Of a DNA stretch of 64,000 nucleotides, positions 46,296 through 57,499 are shown in pieces. Both the position numbers and the translations under genes were made by a program. Location: NCBI GenBank assembly GCA_030549335.1, contig CM060191.1, positions 2,485,001 to 2,549,000 on the forward strand, written 5' to 3'. Every line of letters starts with the position of its first letter. The stretch's first letter is position 1. The notes under the pieces are model-generated. The model did no database searches, was not told where the DNA came from, and was given only the letters and a program-made list of their open reading frames with translations. The DNA comes from Pontederia crassipes (taxonomy: Eukaryota > Streptophyta > Magnoliopsida > Commelinales > Pontederiaceae).

Positions 46296-47394
46296 ATTGT
46301 TAAATATTAAAAGGTCTTGAGAGATTGTATTCATCAATTCAATCAGAATTCATTCTTGTTCTCTTTATAATAGAGATGTTAATGATTCATTAAGATTTTA
46401 AGTTTAATAAAATGAAAGGAAAAAGTATATTTATACAAAAAAGAATATATGATATAAAAAAATTATAGCCTCGATTACGCGCAGTGAAAATATCGATAGA
46501 AGGATGACTTTTAGATTTTTATGTTGAGCACAATGAGTCATTTCGATTGTTACCGTTTTATTTTTTTATATTGAATGTTCAACAGGCTTTATATAAAATA
46601 TGAATTTCTATGTATAGACTTTATTATGATTTCATTCTCCCATATATATTCATAAAAAAAAAGTATTTCTCTTTTAGAATTACATTCTAAACGGACATTA
46701 AAATTTAAAAGGGAAGACCTTATTATCACTTCTAAAACTTTGTTGTCGTCCTCTCACGTTCATTCTGTTCTTTCATAATTAAATGTGACCACATTTACAT
46801 CATTAAAATTTGGCACATAAAAGAAAGGAAAAATCATCATGGAACTTTTTATCAATATTATTTTTGGATTATAAAATTACATTTTTTTAAGGATGGTGCA
46901 ATGTATAAAGGTACATTTATCTCAAAATAGTAAAATGATTTTTTTTTTCCAAAAGTTTCCATTTTGTATTTTGTTTGTGCTAAACAAAGAATGTTAACCG
47001 TCATAAGTCCAAATATAATATTATAATTCAGAAATAATATAACTGGAAGTTGAGAAAACTCTTATAATGCTCATCTTGTGCATCCACTTCTTAATAAATT
47101 ATAAAATGCTATTGCTTGTGCTTTAGCCTTTTTCTTTTGCATTGTTTTTGGGAAAAGGAAAAATTATTATTGGTGAGAATGTGAAACCGCTCGTATATCG
47201 CACCATTAGACAAAAATATATAATATTATAATTTAGAAATAATATAAATGAAACTTTTTATGACGATTTTCATCTCCTCTATTTTATTTCTTGAAGGATG
47301 AATTTATAAATAGTACATTAAAATTCAAGTTCATATTCAAATTCAAAATAAACATTTTTTCTCATAAATTGAGATAATATTCAATAAATAAATG
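46296..47394. other. AT-rich intergenic
   Basis: No gene or clear element recognised. Confidence 0.5.
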
Positions 47395-47411
47395 TAAATT
47401 AATTACATGAA

Positions 47412-47578
47412 TACAACAACAACAACAAAGCCTTATCCCATTAGGTGGGGTCGGCTGTATATATATTCGTTGATCCATGTTCATAAGATTCGACATGATT
47501 TTATGCTGACTGTCGGGACCTAACACAACCCTCCTCCTTTATCCGGGCTTGGGACCGACTATAAAATATAGGCGGAGT
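47412..47578 (-). mobile_element. Short internally deleted RTE derivative (copy C)
   Basis: On the minus strand it runs from the LINE 5' end (ACTCCGCCTATATTTTATAG) through the leader to CAACGAATATAT, then directly to ACAGCCGACCCCACCTAAT and the GTT tail. It is flanked by a perfect 17-bp target duplication, TAAATTAATTACATGAA, at 47395-47411 and 47579-47595. Both LINE ends are complete; about 3 kb of the interior is missing. Confidence 0.92.
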
Positions 47579-47595
47579 TAAATTAATTACATGAA

Positions 47596-50214
47596 CGTGA
47601 AAAAAAATATTTTCACATCCATTGCCTCAAACCATAATAAGTCTTGGGATCATGACTGCTCTTAACAATTGCATATCCAACCAAGATCCATAACATCATG
47701 TTATGCTTATCCCACCAACACCAAGGGACATACTCTTAACATAGCACCAATTGACTAAAGATCATACTCTTACAAGGTTATGACCAAAGTCCTCCACCAA
47801 GCCACAAAAATTGTTCAAGAAGGTTAATTTTTAACGGTTCATGTATTTAAGAGCAACACCCTTAACAATACGCAAAATCGACCAAGATCACTTCTAGATG
47901 AACAACACCATGTTGATCAAACACCCAAAGTATGACATATGAAAAAGACTTATGTATATAACTAGGAAACACACTCGCGCTTCGCGCAATTTAACTAATT
48001 TTTAAATATTTCAACACAAATTAATTTATATTTTAAGAATATTAAATTATTTTAAAGTATATTATTTTAATCATTTTATAATAAAATAGTTTTATATCCA
48101 CTATTTTAATCCTTTTGTAAATATTAAATCATTAGGAAAATATTATATCCACTATTTCAAAATTTAAATTTTTTTCCTTTAAAAAATACATAAATATTAT
48201 AATGTAATGTTCATTAATCAACACTCCTTCACTTTATTAAATTTATATTATTTTTATCACAAATAAAAAATGTAATGTAATAAAGTAACTTGTAATTTAT
48301 GAAAATTTAATCATGATAAAGTAGTGCACATTAATTAAGTATACATTTTTATAATTATAATATTTTTTATTAAAATTCAATTTAAAATGGAAAAAGTTTG
48401 TGAGGTAGTAAGATTATTGAAAATAAAAGAGACTTTTTATCATTTTTTTACCTTTTGTATTTTGTTTCCAAATAAGATTAATTATATAGATATGAAGATC
48501 TAATGCCTATTAATTTACAGGTTCTTTTTATCAAATTTATATATTTTTAATTTTTTATCATGAATATATAAACTCAATGCAAATTAATGAAATGTTAAGA
48601 TAATGATTAGAGAATGGTACATTGTACATGGAATTTAATATATATTATAACAATTTATTAATAATAAATTTAATTTGTCAAAAACTTTGCAAGAAGGATA
48701 ATAAAATTTATGTATGACTATTTTGTTATGAATATAAAGACCCAAGATATAATTTATATAAAAAATAATGATGAAAATTTTAATACACAAATTAATAATG
48801 AGAATATGAAGTGCTAAAAATTAAATGAGGTAACAATTTAATGGAACAATGAGGTCATAATTTAAAGGAGATTGGAAATTCAAGGGAAAAAAAAAGAATG
48901 GTGAAAGGAGATTGGAACATTGTGCATGAAATGTTAAATTTAATACATATTAATTAAGAATGAATTTATATATTATTATAAATAAAACATCTAATAAAAT
49001 CTAAAGAGTCAATATGTAATATGTGAACGTTTAATCATGATATTAATATTTAATACACAAATGATTGACATAAATCAAATGCCATATTTTAATGATCTTT
49101 CAAATTTAAAATAATTATAACTCTTCATATTAATAAAAAACAATTAATGGAGTTAAGTAGATATAAAATATATGAATTTTAAAATTTAAAAATAATTAAA
49201 AGACTTAAGTTAGCATAATGCATGAAATCAAAGATAAATAATAAAATATTTCAAAAAGAAAAAAAATAAAATATTTCAAAAAGAAGAAAAAATAATGAAG
49301 AATAGAGAAATGATAAATATGTTTGGCGCATGGAATTATATAAATATAAGATGTATAAGAAGTACTTAGACTAATTCCGGCACTTTTAAATATCTGTTAC
49401 TAATTAATTTCTTCCTTAAATAGTAAAACTGATATTAACTCTACAGGTAAATGTCTATTACTTTTATTCGTGTAAAAAATATCATGTAAAAACAGGCATA
49501 CCAAATAACAAACATGCAAATACTAATAATAAAACAAAGGTTCAATTTTATTATATTAATAATATGGACCATCAGGTTATTTGGACAATTAACACAACTT
49601 TGAGTTAATAAAATTTTATAGCAAACCTCATGGTGCATTATCCATCGAAATTTATAGAAAAATAATATTTTTTTTGTATTGCGCATAATTTATTTCTCGG
49701 TCATTGACAAAAGCTTTTCTTTCCACCAACGTCTCATTTACTTATTTATTTTTTGGCATCCGCTCAAAGAACCGGGTGAAACACTAACTAAAATCAATTT
49801 GTATAAAGCATATATTAACTAATATGTTTTGAACATTTATAATGTGGATACAATTATATAATCATATTTCATATAAGTTCGAAAAGATGGCATTAAAATA
49901 AAAAAAAATGCTCTTACTGAAAAATAAATATTATAATCTTGTCAACTCATAAGATACAATAATACTTGATGTATAAATATTAAAGTTTATGTATATTAAC
50001 TAAAATGACATATAATTTTCTAAAGTGAAAAAATAATAATTTACTGTTCAAATCCAAAACCGCACTCTTCACAGTTTTTAAAATTCTTCATTCTTAATGT
50101 ACGTTTTACGGCTAAATTTGGATTCTAAATCATTGTTGAGAATGACGAAAGTAGTTTCATTAGTCAAAATAATGCATACTTTAGTTAATAAGTAGGAAGC
50201 ATGCATGATACTAA
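47596..50214. other. AT-rich intergenic, 2.6 kb
   Basis: Very AT-rich with no supported gene. A GC island CTCGCGCTTCGCGCA at about 47968-47982 can form a tight GCGC-TTC-GCGC hairpin and may be a transposon end. The open frame at 49686-49441 (-) has no recognisable motif. Confidence 0.5.
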
Positions 50215-50711
50215 GTAGGAACATGCGACGCAGCACGTTGGTGTCGAGGTGCGCTAGGAGACTGGAAGGTCCGTCGGTCCACAGAGCGACCAAGGGCACG
50301 CCCATGTTTGCCGCCGGGTCTCCGACGAACCACAGGAGGGCATCGCTGACCACGCAGTTGATCGCCTTCCCCCCTCCACCCTTCACCGTGGCGGCTGCCT
50401 CCATCGTGACATTGAAGTTCCCGGCCCGTCGTGACGGCCTGAAAAAGCCTTACCTCCTCCTCCGGGTGATGGGCTGTTGTGTCGCACCCTTCCGGTCGCC
50501 CGTCCTCCATGCCGTAGAGCCAGAGTTTCGCCGTCGCGCCCTTAGAGGCGGCCCTCGCCGGAGGGAGGAGTTGGAATGCACGGAGTTGAAGAAGGAGAAG
50601 GTGGCATTCAGCACGGCGGTCCCGAGGCAGCGGGCGAGGGAGAAGAGCGGTGCGGCATGTGTGCTGAAGGGGAAGGCAAAGAACATGGACGTTGGTAGTG
50701 GATAAAGCCAT
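50215..50711 (-). pseudogene. UDP-glycosyltransferase 5' fragment, frameshifted
   Basis: On the minus strand, pieces in three frames together resemble the N-terminal part (about 150 residues) of a plant family-1 UDP-glycosyltransferase. They are: the start at ATG 50711 (MALSTTNVHV); then FAFPFSTHAAPLFSLARCLG and FSFFNSVHSNSS in another frame; then KLWLYGMEDGRPEGC back in the first; then INCVVSDALLWFVGD and GVPLVALWTDGPSSLLAHLD in the third. The residues around the early His (STHAAPLF) are the acceptor-site region of the family. At least three frameshifts and loss of the C-terminal two thirds, including the sugar-donor PSPG box, make it non-functional. It resembles flavonoid-type UGTs, but the exact subfamily is uncertain. 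A TATATA lies about 65 bp upstream. Confidence 0.85.
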
Positions 50712-51710
50712 GGCGGACGGAAGAAAAGGAATGGCATCGATGTGTGGGGCGGAGAATGAGGGTGGAAGCAGAGGAGGGGGTATATAAAGGAGGTAGAGAT
50801 AGATTCGAAGAAAACGTTATAAGCATTTGCTAATGAGTGAGTGAGTGATTGAGAGAGAGAAAAATGAAAGCTTCCATTAGAGAGCGCAAATGGCATTCAT
50901 TTTTTTTCGAAAAATTATTAACTCTTCAAACAGAGCAAAATTTGCGCTCTGAGACAGAGTGGAAAACGTTATTAATTATTCACGAAGAATGCAGAGAGCG
51001 AAAGCAATAAATAAAATATGATTAAGCTACAATAAATGACAAGATATGTAATTATATAGTAATTAGGCTAATAACTGCAGAAGTTGAATAGACTCATTTG
51101 TAATGGATGAAGAAAAAATGGAAGAAAAAGATAAATGATAGTAGAGATTTGAGGATGATCCCAATGCATCAGTTTTCATCACATTTATTACTTTACTTTA
51201 GCAAAAAAAAAAATAGAGTTTAAATATTTTTTAATTAATTCTTAAACGGAAGTTATAAGGAAGAAAAATAGGTGTTTTTTTAATATATAAATGGAAAGTG
51301 GAAGAGTCTCATCATATTTATTACTTTACTTTAGTAAAAAAAATCAAAGTTTAAATTTTTTAATTGATTCATGTACGAGAGTTAATGCTACACAGAAGAT
51401 AAAAATGAAAGGTTTATTTGATGAGTCAGTGGATTAAATATATGGGATGTTTAATTGGTGAGTTAGTGGATTAATTTATGGATGGAGATTGGAGGTTATA
51501 TGAACACATAAAATATATGTAAAGTATATAATTAAATTGGTGCATTAATGGATGGATCATATGGGAGTTACAAGAAAGAAAAAAAATTATGAAAGGGTGG
51601 AAGCACTTAGAAAAAATATAAAGCTCAATGATGCATTATGAGCCTAGGTTATATGAACACATAAAATATATGTAAAGTATATAATTAAATTGGTGTGTTA
51701 ATGGATGGAT
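50712..51710. repeat. Degenerate direct repeats between UGT pseudogene and copia
   Basis: The stretch 50951-51032 is copied at 56818-56900. Two further degenerate tandem pairs lie here: TTATTACTTTACTTTAG at about 51184 and 51317 (spacing about 134), and AGGTTATATGAACACATAAA at 51493 and 51646 (spacing 153). No gene. Confidence 0.7.
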
Positions 51711-51882
51711 TGTAAGAGTTTGAAAATGTATTATTTCTCACACATTGAATAAGATAAGTACATACGTTTATATAGTTACAAGTTTGTACCAACAGACTGG
51801 CACGTTGCATAACGTTTTAACAAACATGAACGAGTCTGTAGCACACATATGTGCTTAGTGGAGCTAAGTAGTGACTTGGTCT
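51711..51882 (-). repeat. Copia 3' LTR
   Basis: Read on the plus strand it runs TGTAAGAGTTTGAAAATG to GTCTAACA, i.e. TG to CA on the coding strand (TGTTAGAC to CTCTTACA). The coding-strand polypurine tract TGTGGGGGCG precedes it directly. The length, 172 bp, is short for an LTR. Confidence 0.82.
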
Positions 51883-54800
51883 AACACGCCCCCACAAGTC
51901 CGACTCGGCCGGGAAGAGAGACGGAGCTTGTCACAAAGAAACTTAAATTGTGCTCCAGACAGTGGTTTTGTAAGAATGTCAGCTAACTGATCCTTGGAGG
52001 AGATAAAGCGCACCACGAGACGACGATTAGCAACTTCATCGCGGACAAAGTGAAAGTCAACCTTGGCATGCTTTGTGCGAGCATGGAATATAGGGTTGGC
52101 GGTGAGGTAAGTTGCTCCCAAGTTGTCACGCCAAAGTGTGGGAGGTGCAGGTAGCGGATGCTTGAGTTCTTTAAGTAGTGACTGAAGCCATAAAAGTTCT
52201 GCCATTGCATCGGCAAGCGACTTGTATTCCGATTCTGTGGATGACCGAGAGACAGTCCGTTATTTTTTTTAGGACTAGGAAATGAGGTTGCAGCCGAGGT
52301 AGATGAGGTAGCCACCGGTAGACTTGCGGTCGAGGGTAGAACCAGCCCAGTCAGCGTCAGAGAAAGCATGAAGGTGAGAAGACATGTGGGGGGTGATATG
52401 TAGGCCAAGGTGGGCTGTGGACTTGAGATAACGAAGGATGCGCTTGACGGACTGCCAATGAGTTTGAGTTGGTTGGTGCATAAATTGACTAACTGCACTT
52501 ACAGAGTAAGCGATGTCTGGACGTGTTAAGGTTGGATAATTGAGTGAGCCAACAGTTTGACGATATAAGATGACATCACAAGATGGGGATGAGTCGAGAG
52601 TTAAAGGTACAGAAGGGGACAGAGGGGAGGAGACAAGTTTAGAATTATGCATGTTGGTTTTGTGGAGTAAGTCATGGATATATTTTTGCTGGGAGAGGAG
52701 TATGCCAGAAGTGGTGTTAAGGACTTCAATGCCAAGGAAGAAATGAAGAGGGCCTAGGTCTTTGAGTGCAAAAGATTTTTGAAGGTGCTGAACGATAAGG
52801 TTCAAGAGGGTGGTAGTGGAACCAGTGAGGATGATGTCATCGACATAAACGAGAGCATAAGAAGTGGTGTTGTTGTGATGGTAGACAGAGAGAGGTATCA
52901 GTTTTGGATGGTACAAAGCCAAAGTTGACTAAAGAATATTGTAGGGTGGAGAACCAAGCACGAGGAGCTTGTTTAAGGTCGTAGATGGCTTTGCGGAGAC
53001 AGTAAACGTGATTAGGATAATGATCATCACGAAAACCAGGAGGTTGTTCCATGAAGACCTGTTCATGGAGAGTACCATGGAGAAAGGCATTGGAGACATC
53101 TAATTGACGTATAGGCCAGCGACGAGTGAGGGCAAGAGATAGTACTGTACGAATGGTGGCTGGTTTGACAACAGGACTAAAGGTATCGACATAATCAATT
53201 CTAGGAAGTTGATGAAATCCTTTGGCGACAAGGCGGGCTTTGTAACGATCAATTGAACCATATGATTTGTACTTAGTTCGAAAAATCCATTTACAACTAA
53301 CAATGTTCATGGTGGGAAGACGTGGTGTGATGGTCCAAGTGCCATGATGTATGAGAGCAGTGAGTTCATTTGCCATGGCACAACGCCATTCAGGCATGTT
53401 AATGGCTTTGGTATAGCAGGTAGGTGGAACTGAGGAAGAGGAGTGTGTTAAGTGGGCAGCTGGACGTGGACCTAAACCAGCTAGAGTACGATAATTTATT
53501 TTGAGGCATGGACGTAAGACCATGTGTGGAGAGGAGGGTGCATGAGGGGGCTGGAGGAGAGGGGACATGGAGGTGTCAGAAGGGATGATGGGGTGGGGTG
53601 GGTTTGGATGTGAGGAGGTCTCAGGTGGACGTGGCATAGAGTGGTGGGAGTGGTGATGTGACAGAGGAGAAGCATGTGTAATGGACAGCCAGGGAAGAGT
53701 GGTGGAGCTGACAGGTGGGGTAGTGGGTTGTTGTGTGGCAAAAGGAAAAGAAGTTCGTTGAAACAAATATGTCGGGCCATGTAGATATGACTAGATTTTG
53801 GATCCAAACAACGGTAGCCATAATGATTATTTGGGTAACCGAGAAAAATGCAACGCGTTGAAGGAAATTGAAATTTATGTTGGTGATAAGGACGGAGGTG
53901 GGGGTAAGCGGCACAACCAAAGACACGTAAAAAGGAGTAATCTGGTATTTGGCAAAATAGGAGTTCATGTGGGGAGCGGTGATTCAGTAGTAGAGTGGGT
54001 AATTTATTAATTATGTAGACGGAAGTTTCGAAGGCAAAATGCCAGAAACGAAAAGGAACTGAAGAATGAGGTAGAAGAGTACGGCCCATTTCAACTACAT
54101 GACGGATTTTTCGTTCAGCAGCTCCATTTTGTGCGTGTGTGTGTGGACAAATAAGACGATGATGAATACCACAATTATTAAAGTGAGAACGGAGGGCACG
54201 AAATTCGCCGCCATTATCAGAATGAAATTGTCAAATTTTACGATTAAACTGGCATTCAACATATTTTTGAAAAAGAAGAAAAACATGATGAACATCAGAT
54301 TTATTGAAAAGCGGATACAACCAGGTGTATTTTGTGTGGTCATCAAGAAACAAAACAAAGTACTTATGGCCATCACTAGATGGCACTGATGATGGACTCC
54401 AAACATTGGCAAAAATTAGATCTAGAGGTGATGAGCTTCTAGAAGGGCTCGCTGGAAGGTGCTGCCTTATAGACTTGCTGACAAGGCAATCATCACAGGA
54501 GGACTTGTTGAAGCTGAATTTTGGAAGAGAACAGCGAGTGAGAATCTGTTGTATTATTGGGGTTGAAGCATGTCCAAGACGTTGGTACCAACATGTGTTA
54601 AAGGAAGTCTTGGTGAGAAATGCAGCAGGAGGAGTGCACTTTGGAGCTACTCGAAAATGATAGAGACCTTGTTCAGCATGACCGTGGAGGATGGGGCGTT
54701 GCGTTGTTCGATCCTTAACAACGAAATGGTTAGGATGAAATTCAAAGATACAATTATTATCACTAGTAAACTGTTTAACAAAAAGCAAGGAGGTTGTAAT

Positions 54801-54960
54801 ACTGGGGACATGAAGAATATTACGGAGAACAAAGGTTTTGGAGGGTGTATGAAGAGAAGAGTTACCAGTGTTGGAAATTGCAAGTGCCGAGCCATCTCCA
54901 ACGCGAAGATTTTCCTGGCCAGTGTAAGCTGTGGCAGACTGTAGCGAGGTTAAGTCCGAT
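51883..54960 (-). pseudogene. Copia pol remnant (protease to RNase H)
   Basis: On the minus strand, in order: protease (WIPDSGATYHVTSD, near 54965-55010, in a different frame from gag); pre-integrase and integrase (QRLGHASTPIIQQIL, CDDCLVSKSIRQHLP, FLDDHTKYTWLYP); reverse transcriptase (CKWIFRTKYKSYGSIDRYKA, IRQLDVSNAFLHGTL, YALVYVDDIILTGS); RNase H (DADWAGSTLDRKSTGGYLIY, then [16 protein letters not shown] and [14 protein letters not shown]). The frame changes between gag and protease, near 54100-54230, within the RT at about 52880, and in an 8-base T run near 52262. All catalytic domains can still be recognised. Confidence 0.9.
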
Positions 54961-54961
54961 G

Positions 54962-55984
54962 TTACGTGATAAGTGGCACCACTGTCAGGTATCCATTCTG
55001 TGTAGGCATCGAGGGCAGGAACTGATGGGCTGAGTACTCAGGGAGAACACTGTGATAGGCTTGAGGTGGTTGAGAGGAGGTATGTTGTTGGCAAAAAGAC
55101 CCTGGGTGCCGATTTTTACAACGATACGAGCTGTGACCAAGGAGGCCACATACGGGACAGGGATCACGACGAGGTGCTGGGTTCCGACCACGACCACGTC
55201 CCCGTTGATGTCGACCTGCATCATGTGCCAGAGGCGCAATAGAGGAAACATAGTTAGCTGTTGGAGCTATTGAAGAAACTAAAGACGCCTGTTGATTGCC
55301 GATGCGGATGTCATAGCTAAGCAAAATGCTGAGGAGCTCTTCATAGGAGATAGGTTCAGCACACGCACTGAGGGAGGCGACAATCGCATTGTAATCAGGT
55401 CCCAAGTTGTTGAAGATGATTGCATTGAAGTCTGACGACGAGAGTCGATCACCAGCCGCGGCGAGTTCATCTGCGATGTACTTGGCCTGACGAAGGAAGG
55501 AAGACAACGGAGAGTCTCCTTTTTTGAGATTTTGAAGTTGCATTTTAAGTTGCATTCGACGAGTCTCAGACGGTGCTCTAAATGCCTGCTTGAGGGACTG
55601 CCAGACAGCTTGGGCAGTACGAAGGCCAACGACGATGGGGAGCACTTCTTCGGACAAGGATGCCAATAGCCAACTCAGTAAGAGTTGGTCTCTACGCTTC
55701 CACTCAACAAAGGTTGGGTTAAGGCTTGAGGCATTGTCGGTAGTGGGAAGCATTTGAGGTGGGCAAACAGAGGAACCATCAATGAAAGGTTCAAGATCGA
55801 AGGTTGCGAGTAATGGTTGAAATTGGATTGTCCCGAGGAGATAACTGGTAGGGGTTAATTTGAGTATGAGATAATGATTAATGGGACCAAAGGCATGTAA
55901 TGTTGGTGGAGTAGTGGATGCAACGTCTATGAGAGAAGAAGTGTTAGTGGAGGAGACAGATCCTGAGGCTGGAGAAGAAGACAT
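54962..55984 (-). CDS. Copia gag protein
   Basis: The likely start is ATG at 55984 (MSSSPASGSVSS), 20 bp beyond the primer-binding site; the open frame itself reads back into the LTR. The gag core is recognisable by FVEWKRRDQLLLSWLLASLS, AVWQSLKQAFRAPSETRRMQ, FLRQAKYIADELAAAG and NNLGPDYNAIVASL (the UBN2-type gag domain). It is followed by a basic RGRGRGRNP stretch and a CCHC zinc knuckle, CPVCGLLGHSSYRC. The frame ends at 54962 without entering the protease frame, which points to a frameshift near the gag-protease junction. Confidence 0.85.
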   Translation of the reverse strand: MSSSPASGSVSSTNTSSLIDVASTTPPTLHAFGPINHYLILKLTPTSYLLGTIQFQPLLATFDLEPFIDGSSVCPPQMLPTTDNASSLNPTFVEWKRRDQLLLSWLLASLSEEVLPIVVGLRTAQAVWQSLKQAFRAPSETRRMQLKMQLQNLKKGDSPLSSFLRQAKYIADELAAAGDRLSSSDFNAIIFNNLGPDYNAIVASLSACAEPISYEELLSILLSYDIRIGNQQASLVSSIAPTANYVSSIAPLAHDAGRHQRGRGRGRNPAPRRDPCPVCGLLGHSSYRCKNRHPGSFCQQHTSSQPPQAYHSVLPEYSAHQFLPSMPTQNGYLTVVPLIT

Positions 55985-56003
55985 GATTAAAAAAAATCTA
56001 CTT

Positions 56004-56016
56004 GGCTCTGATACCA
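56004..56016 (-). promoter_or_regulatory. Primer-binding site (initiator tRNA-Met)
   Basis: The coding-strand sequence TGGTATCAGAGCC follows the LTR end CTCTTACA directly; it is the standard copia primer site. Confidence 0.92.
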
Positions 56017-56143
56017 TGTAAGAGTTTGAAAATGTATTATTTCTCACACACTGAATAAGATAAGTACATATGTTTATATAGTTACAAGTTTGTACCAATA
56101 GACTGGCACGTTGCATAACGTTCTAACAAACATGAACGAGTAT
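56017..56143 (-). repeat. Copia 5' LTR remnant
   Basis: About 127 bp matching the inner part of the 3' LTR. The outer 45 bp present at 51838-51882 are absent, and the sequence changes after AACGAG to unrelated DNA. This is a truncation of the transcription-start side of the LTR. Confidence 0.85.
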
Positions 56144-57499
56144 GCGTCATGGAGTCCGGTGATGCCTCTGTCACGAGCCTCGGTCATGTGGTCGTCGCAA
56201 GGATTCGCCGGAAAAACTCCAAGTTGCTTCAAAATTCAGCACTGCAAAATTTTCTCTCGAAAGTTGGGTGGCTAGGGCACGCGAATTCACGAGTCAGGGG
56301 CCTCTCCACAAAGCCTCCAAACTGTAGTATTTATAGGGGAGAAAGTCCCCTAGGGTTGCATACCGTTTTGAGATGATAACTTCGTGTTCAACAAAGCGAA
56401 AATCCGAGCCGTCTAATAAAATCTGTCTGATAAGCAAACTCGGCCCGGGTTATTGTGTACCCGTCCCGGGTTCTTCTGTCGCGCAAAAATCCGATTCGGA
56501 TTTGGTCAAACGATCGGCCCGACCCGGGTTTACTGACGACCCGGCCCGGGTTCTTCTTCAGGATCATTTGTCTGCTCCGATTTTTGTGCTCTTTCATGAC
56601 AATCGCTCTGCACCTCCAACTTGATACTCCTGAGATCAAAATACAATGAAAGTTGGTAGTTTTGGACTCTAACCAATTTTAGAGAAATAATTTAAAAAGT
56701 AGATGCATACAATGGTAAAAACTACGAAAAATAATCTAAAATGATGTATGTAACCATGTATAATAATGCATGCATCACAATGTGAGCCTCTCCAATGAAT
56801 CAGCTTTATATAGCTATGAGACATAGTGGAAAACGTTATTAATTCTTCAAGAAGAATGCAGAGAGCGAGAACAATAAATAAAATATGATTAAGCTACAAT
56901 GCTTCACCCAATTCGGAATGTAGGTGGAAGAAGACCTACACTCTAAGAACAGTGGTTATTGAAGAACTTGTAAGTTCACTGTCTCCTCAGTTAGCTACAT
57001 GTCCCTCTAGCTTAGTTCTATGTTCTTTGGAGAAGGAGTGTGACAAATGTATTACCCTTCTTCGAGACATAGGTGAGAGAGAATATGTAGCCTCAGTAAC
57101 AGTGGTCATTGAAGACTAGTAGGTTCGCTGTCTGCTCAGCTAACTACCTGCTCCTCTTTATACTATAATGTAATCTTTGTTCCGTACAATGGGACGGCAC
57201 ATAGCAATCCTGTAGATTTTCTTTATTTTATTTATCTTTGTTTATTTATGATGTCTATGAATCAGGACCCAAATGCGCATTACTGTCTGTACAATAGGAC
57301 TCAGCCAGTTATAGATGAATTGATTAGAGTCTACGACTAGATTCCAAGAATTGGACAGACCGGATCAGAATCCAATTCGGACTATGTCATATCAAAACTA
57401 ACTCGATGTCTCTCTATATGTTTGAGTGGGTCGAGTCGGTCAGTTTAATCTGATGGGTTTGACTGAATCGGACAATCTGAACCGATTGGTTTGACTGGA
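56144..57499. other. Non-genic, with CCCGGGTT repeats
   Basis: No gene recognised. The words CCCGGGTT/ACCCGGG recur five times at 56440-56560. A TATTTATAGGGGAGAAAG at about 56328 looks promoter-like. 56818-56900 is a copy of 50951-51032. Two degenerate units containing AACAGTGG(T)nATTGAAG lie at 56948 and 57098. This may be debris of another retrotransposon. Confidence 0.45.

Larger units (their letters stand above)
51711..56143 (-). mobile_element. Defective Ty1/copia LTR retrotransposon
   Basis: Minus-strand element. The 3' LTR is at 51711-51882 and a 5' LTR remnant at 56017-56143. A primer-binding site complementary to initiator tRNA-Met (TGGTATCAGAGCC) is at 56016-56004, and a G-rich polypurine tract is next to the 3' LTR. 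The domain order is gag, protease, integrase, reverse transcriptase, RNase H, which is the copia order. The LTRs agree closely over the shared 127 bp (about 5 differences), so the insertion is moderately young. The reading frame is broken several times and the outer part of the 5' LTR is missing, so it cannot be autonomous. Confidence 0.92.
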
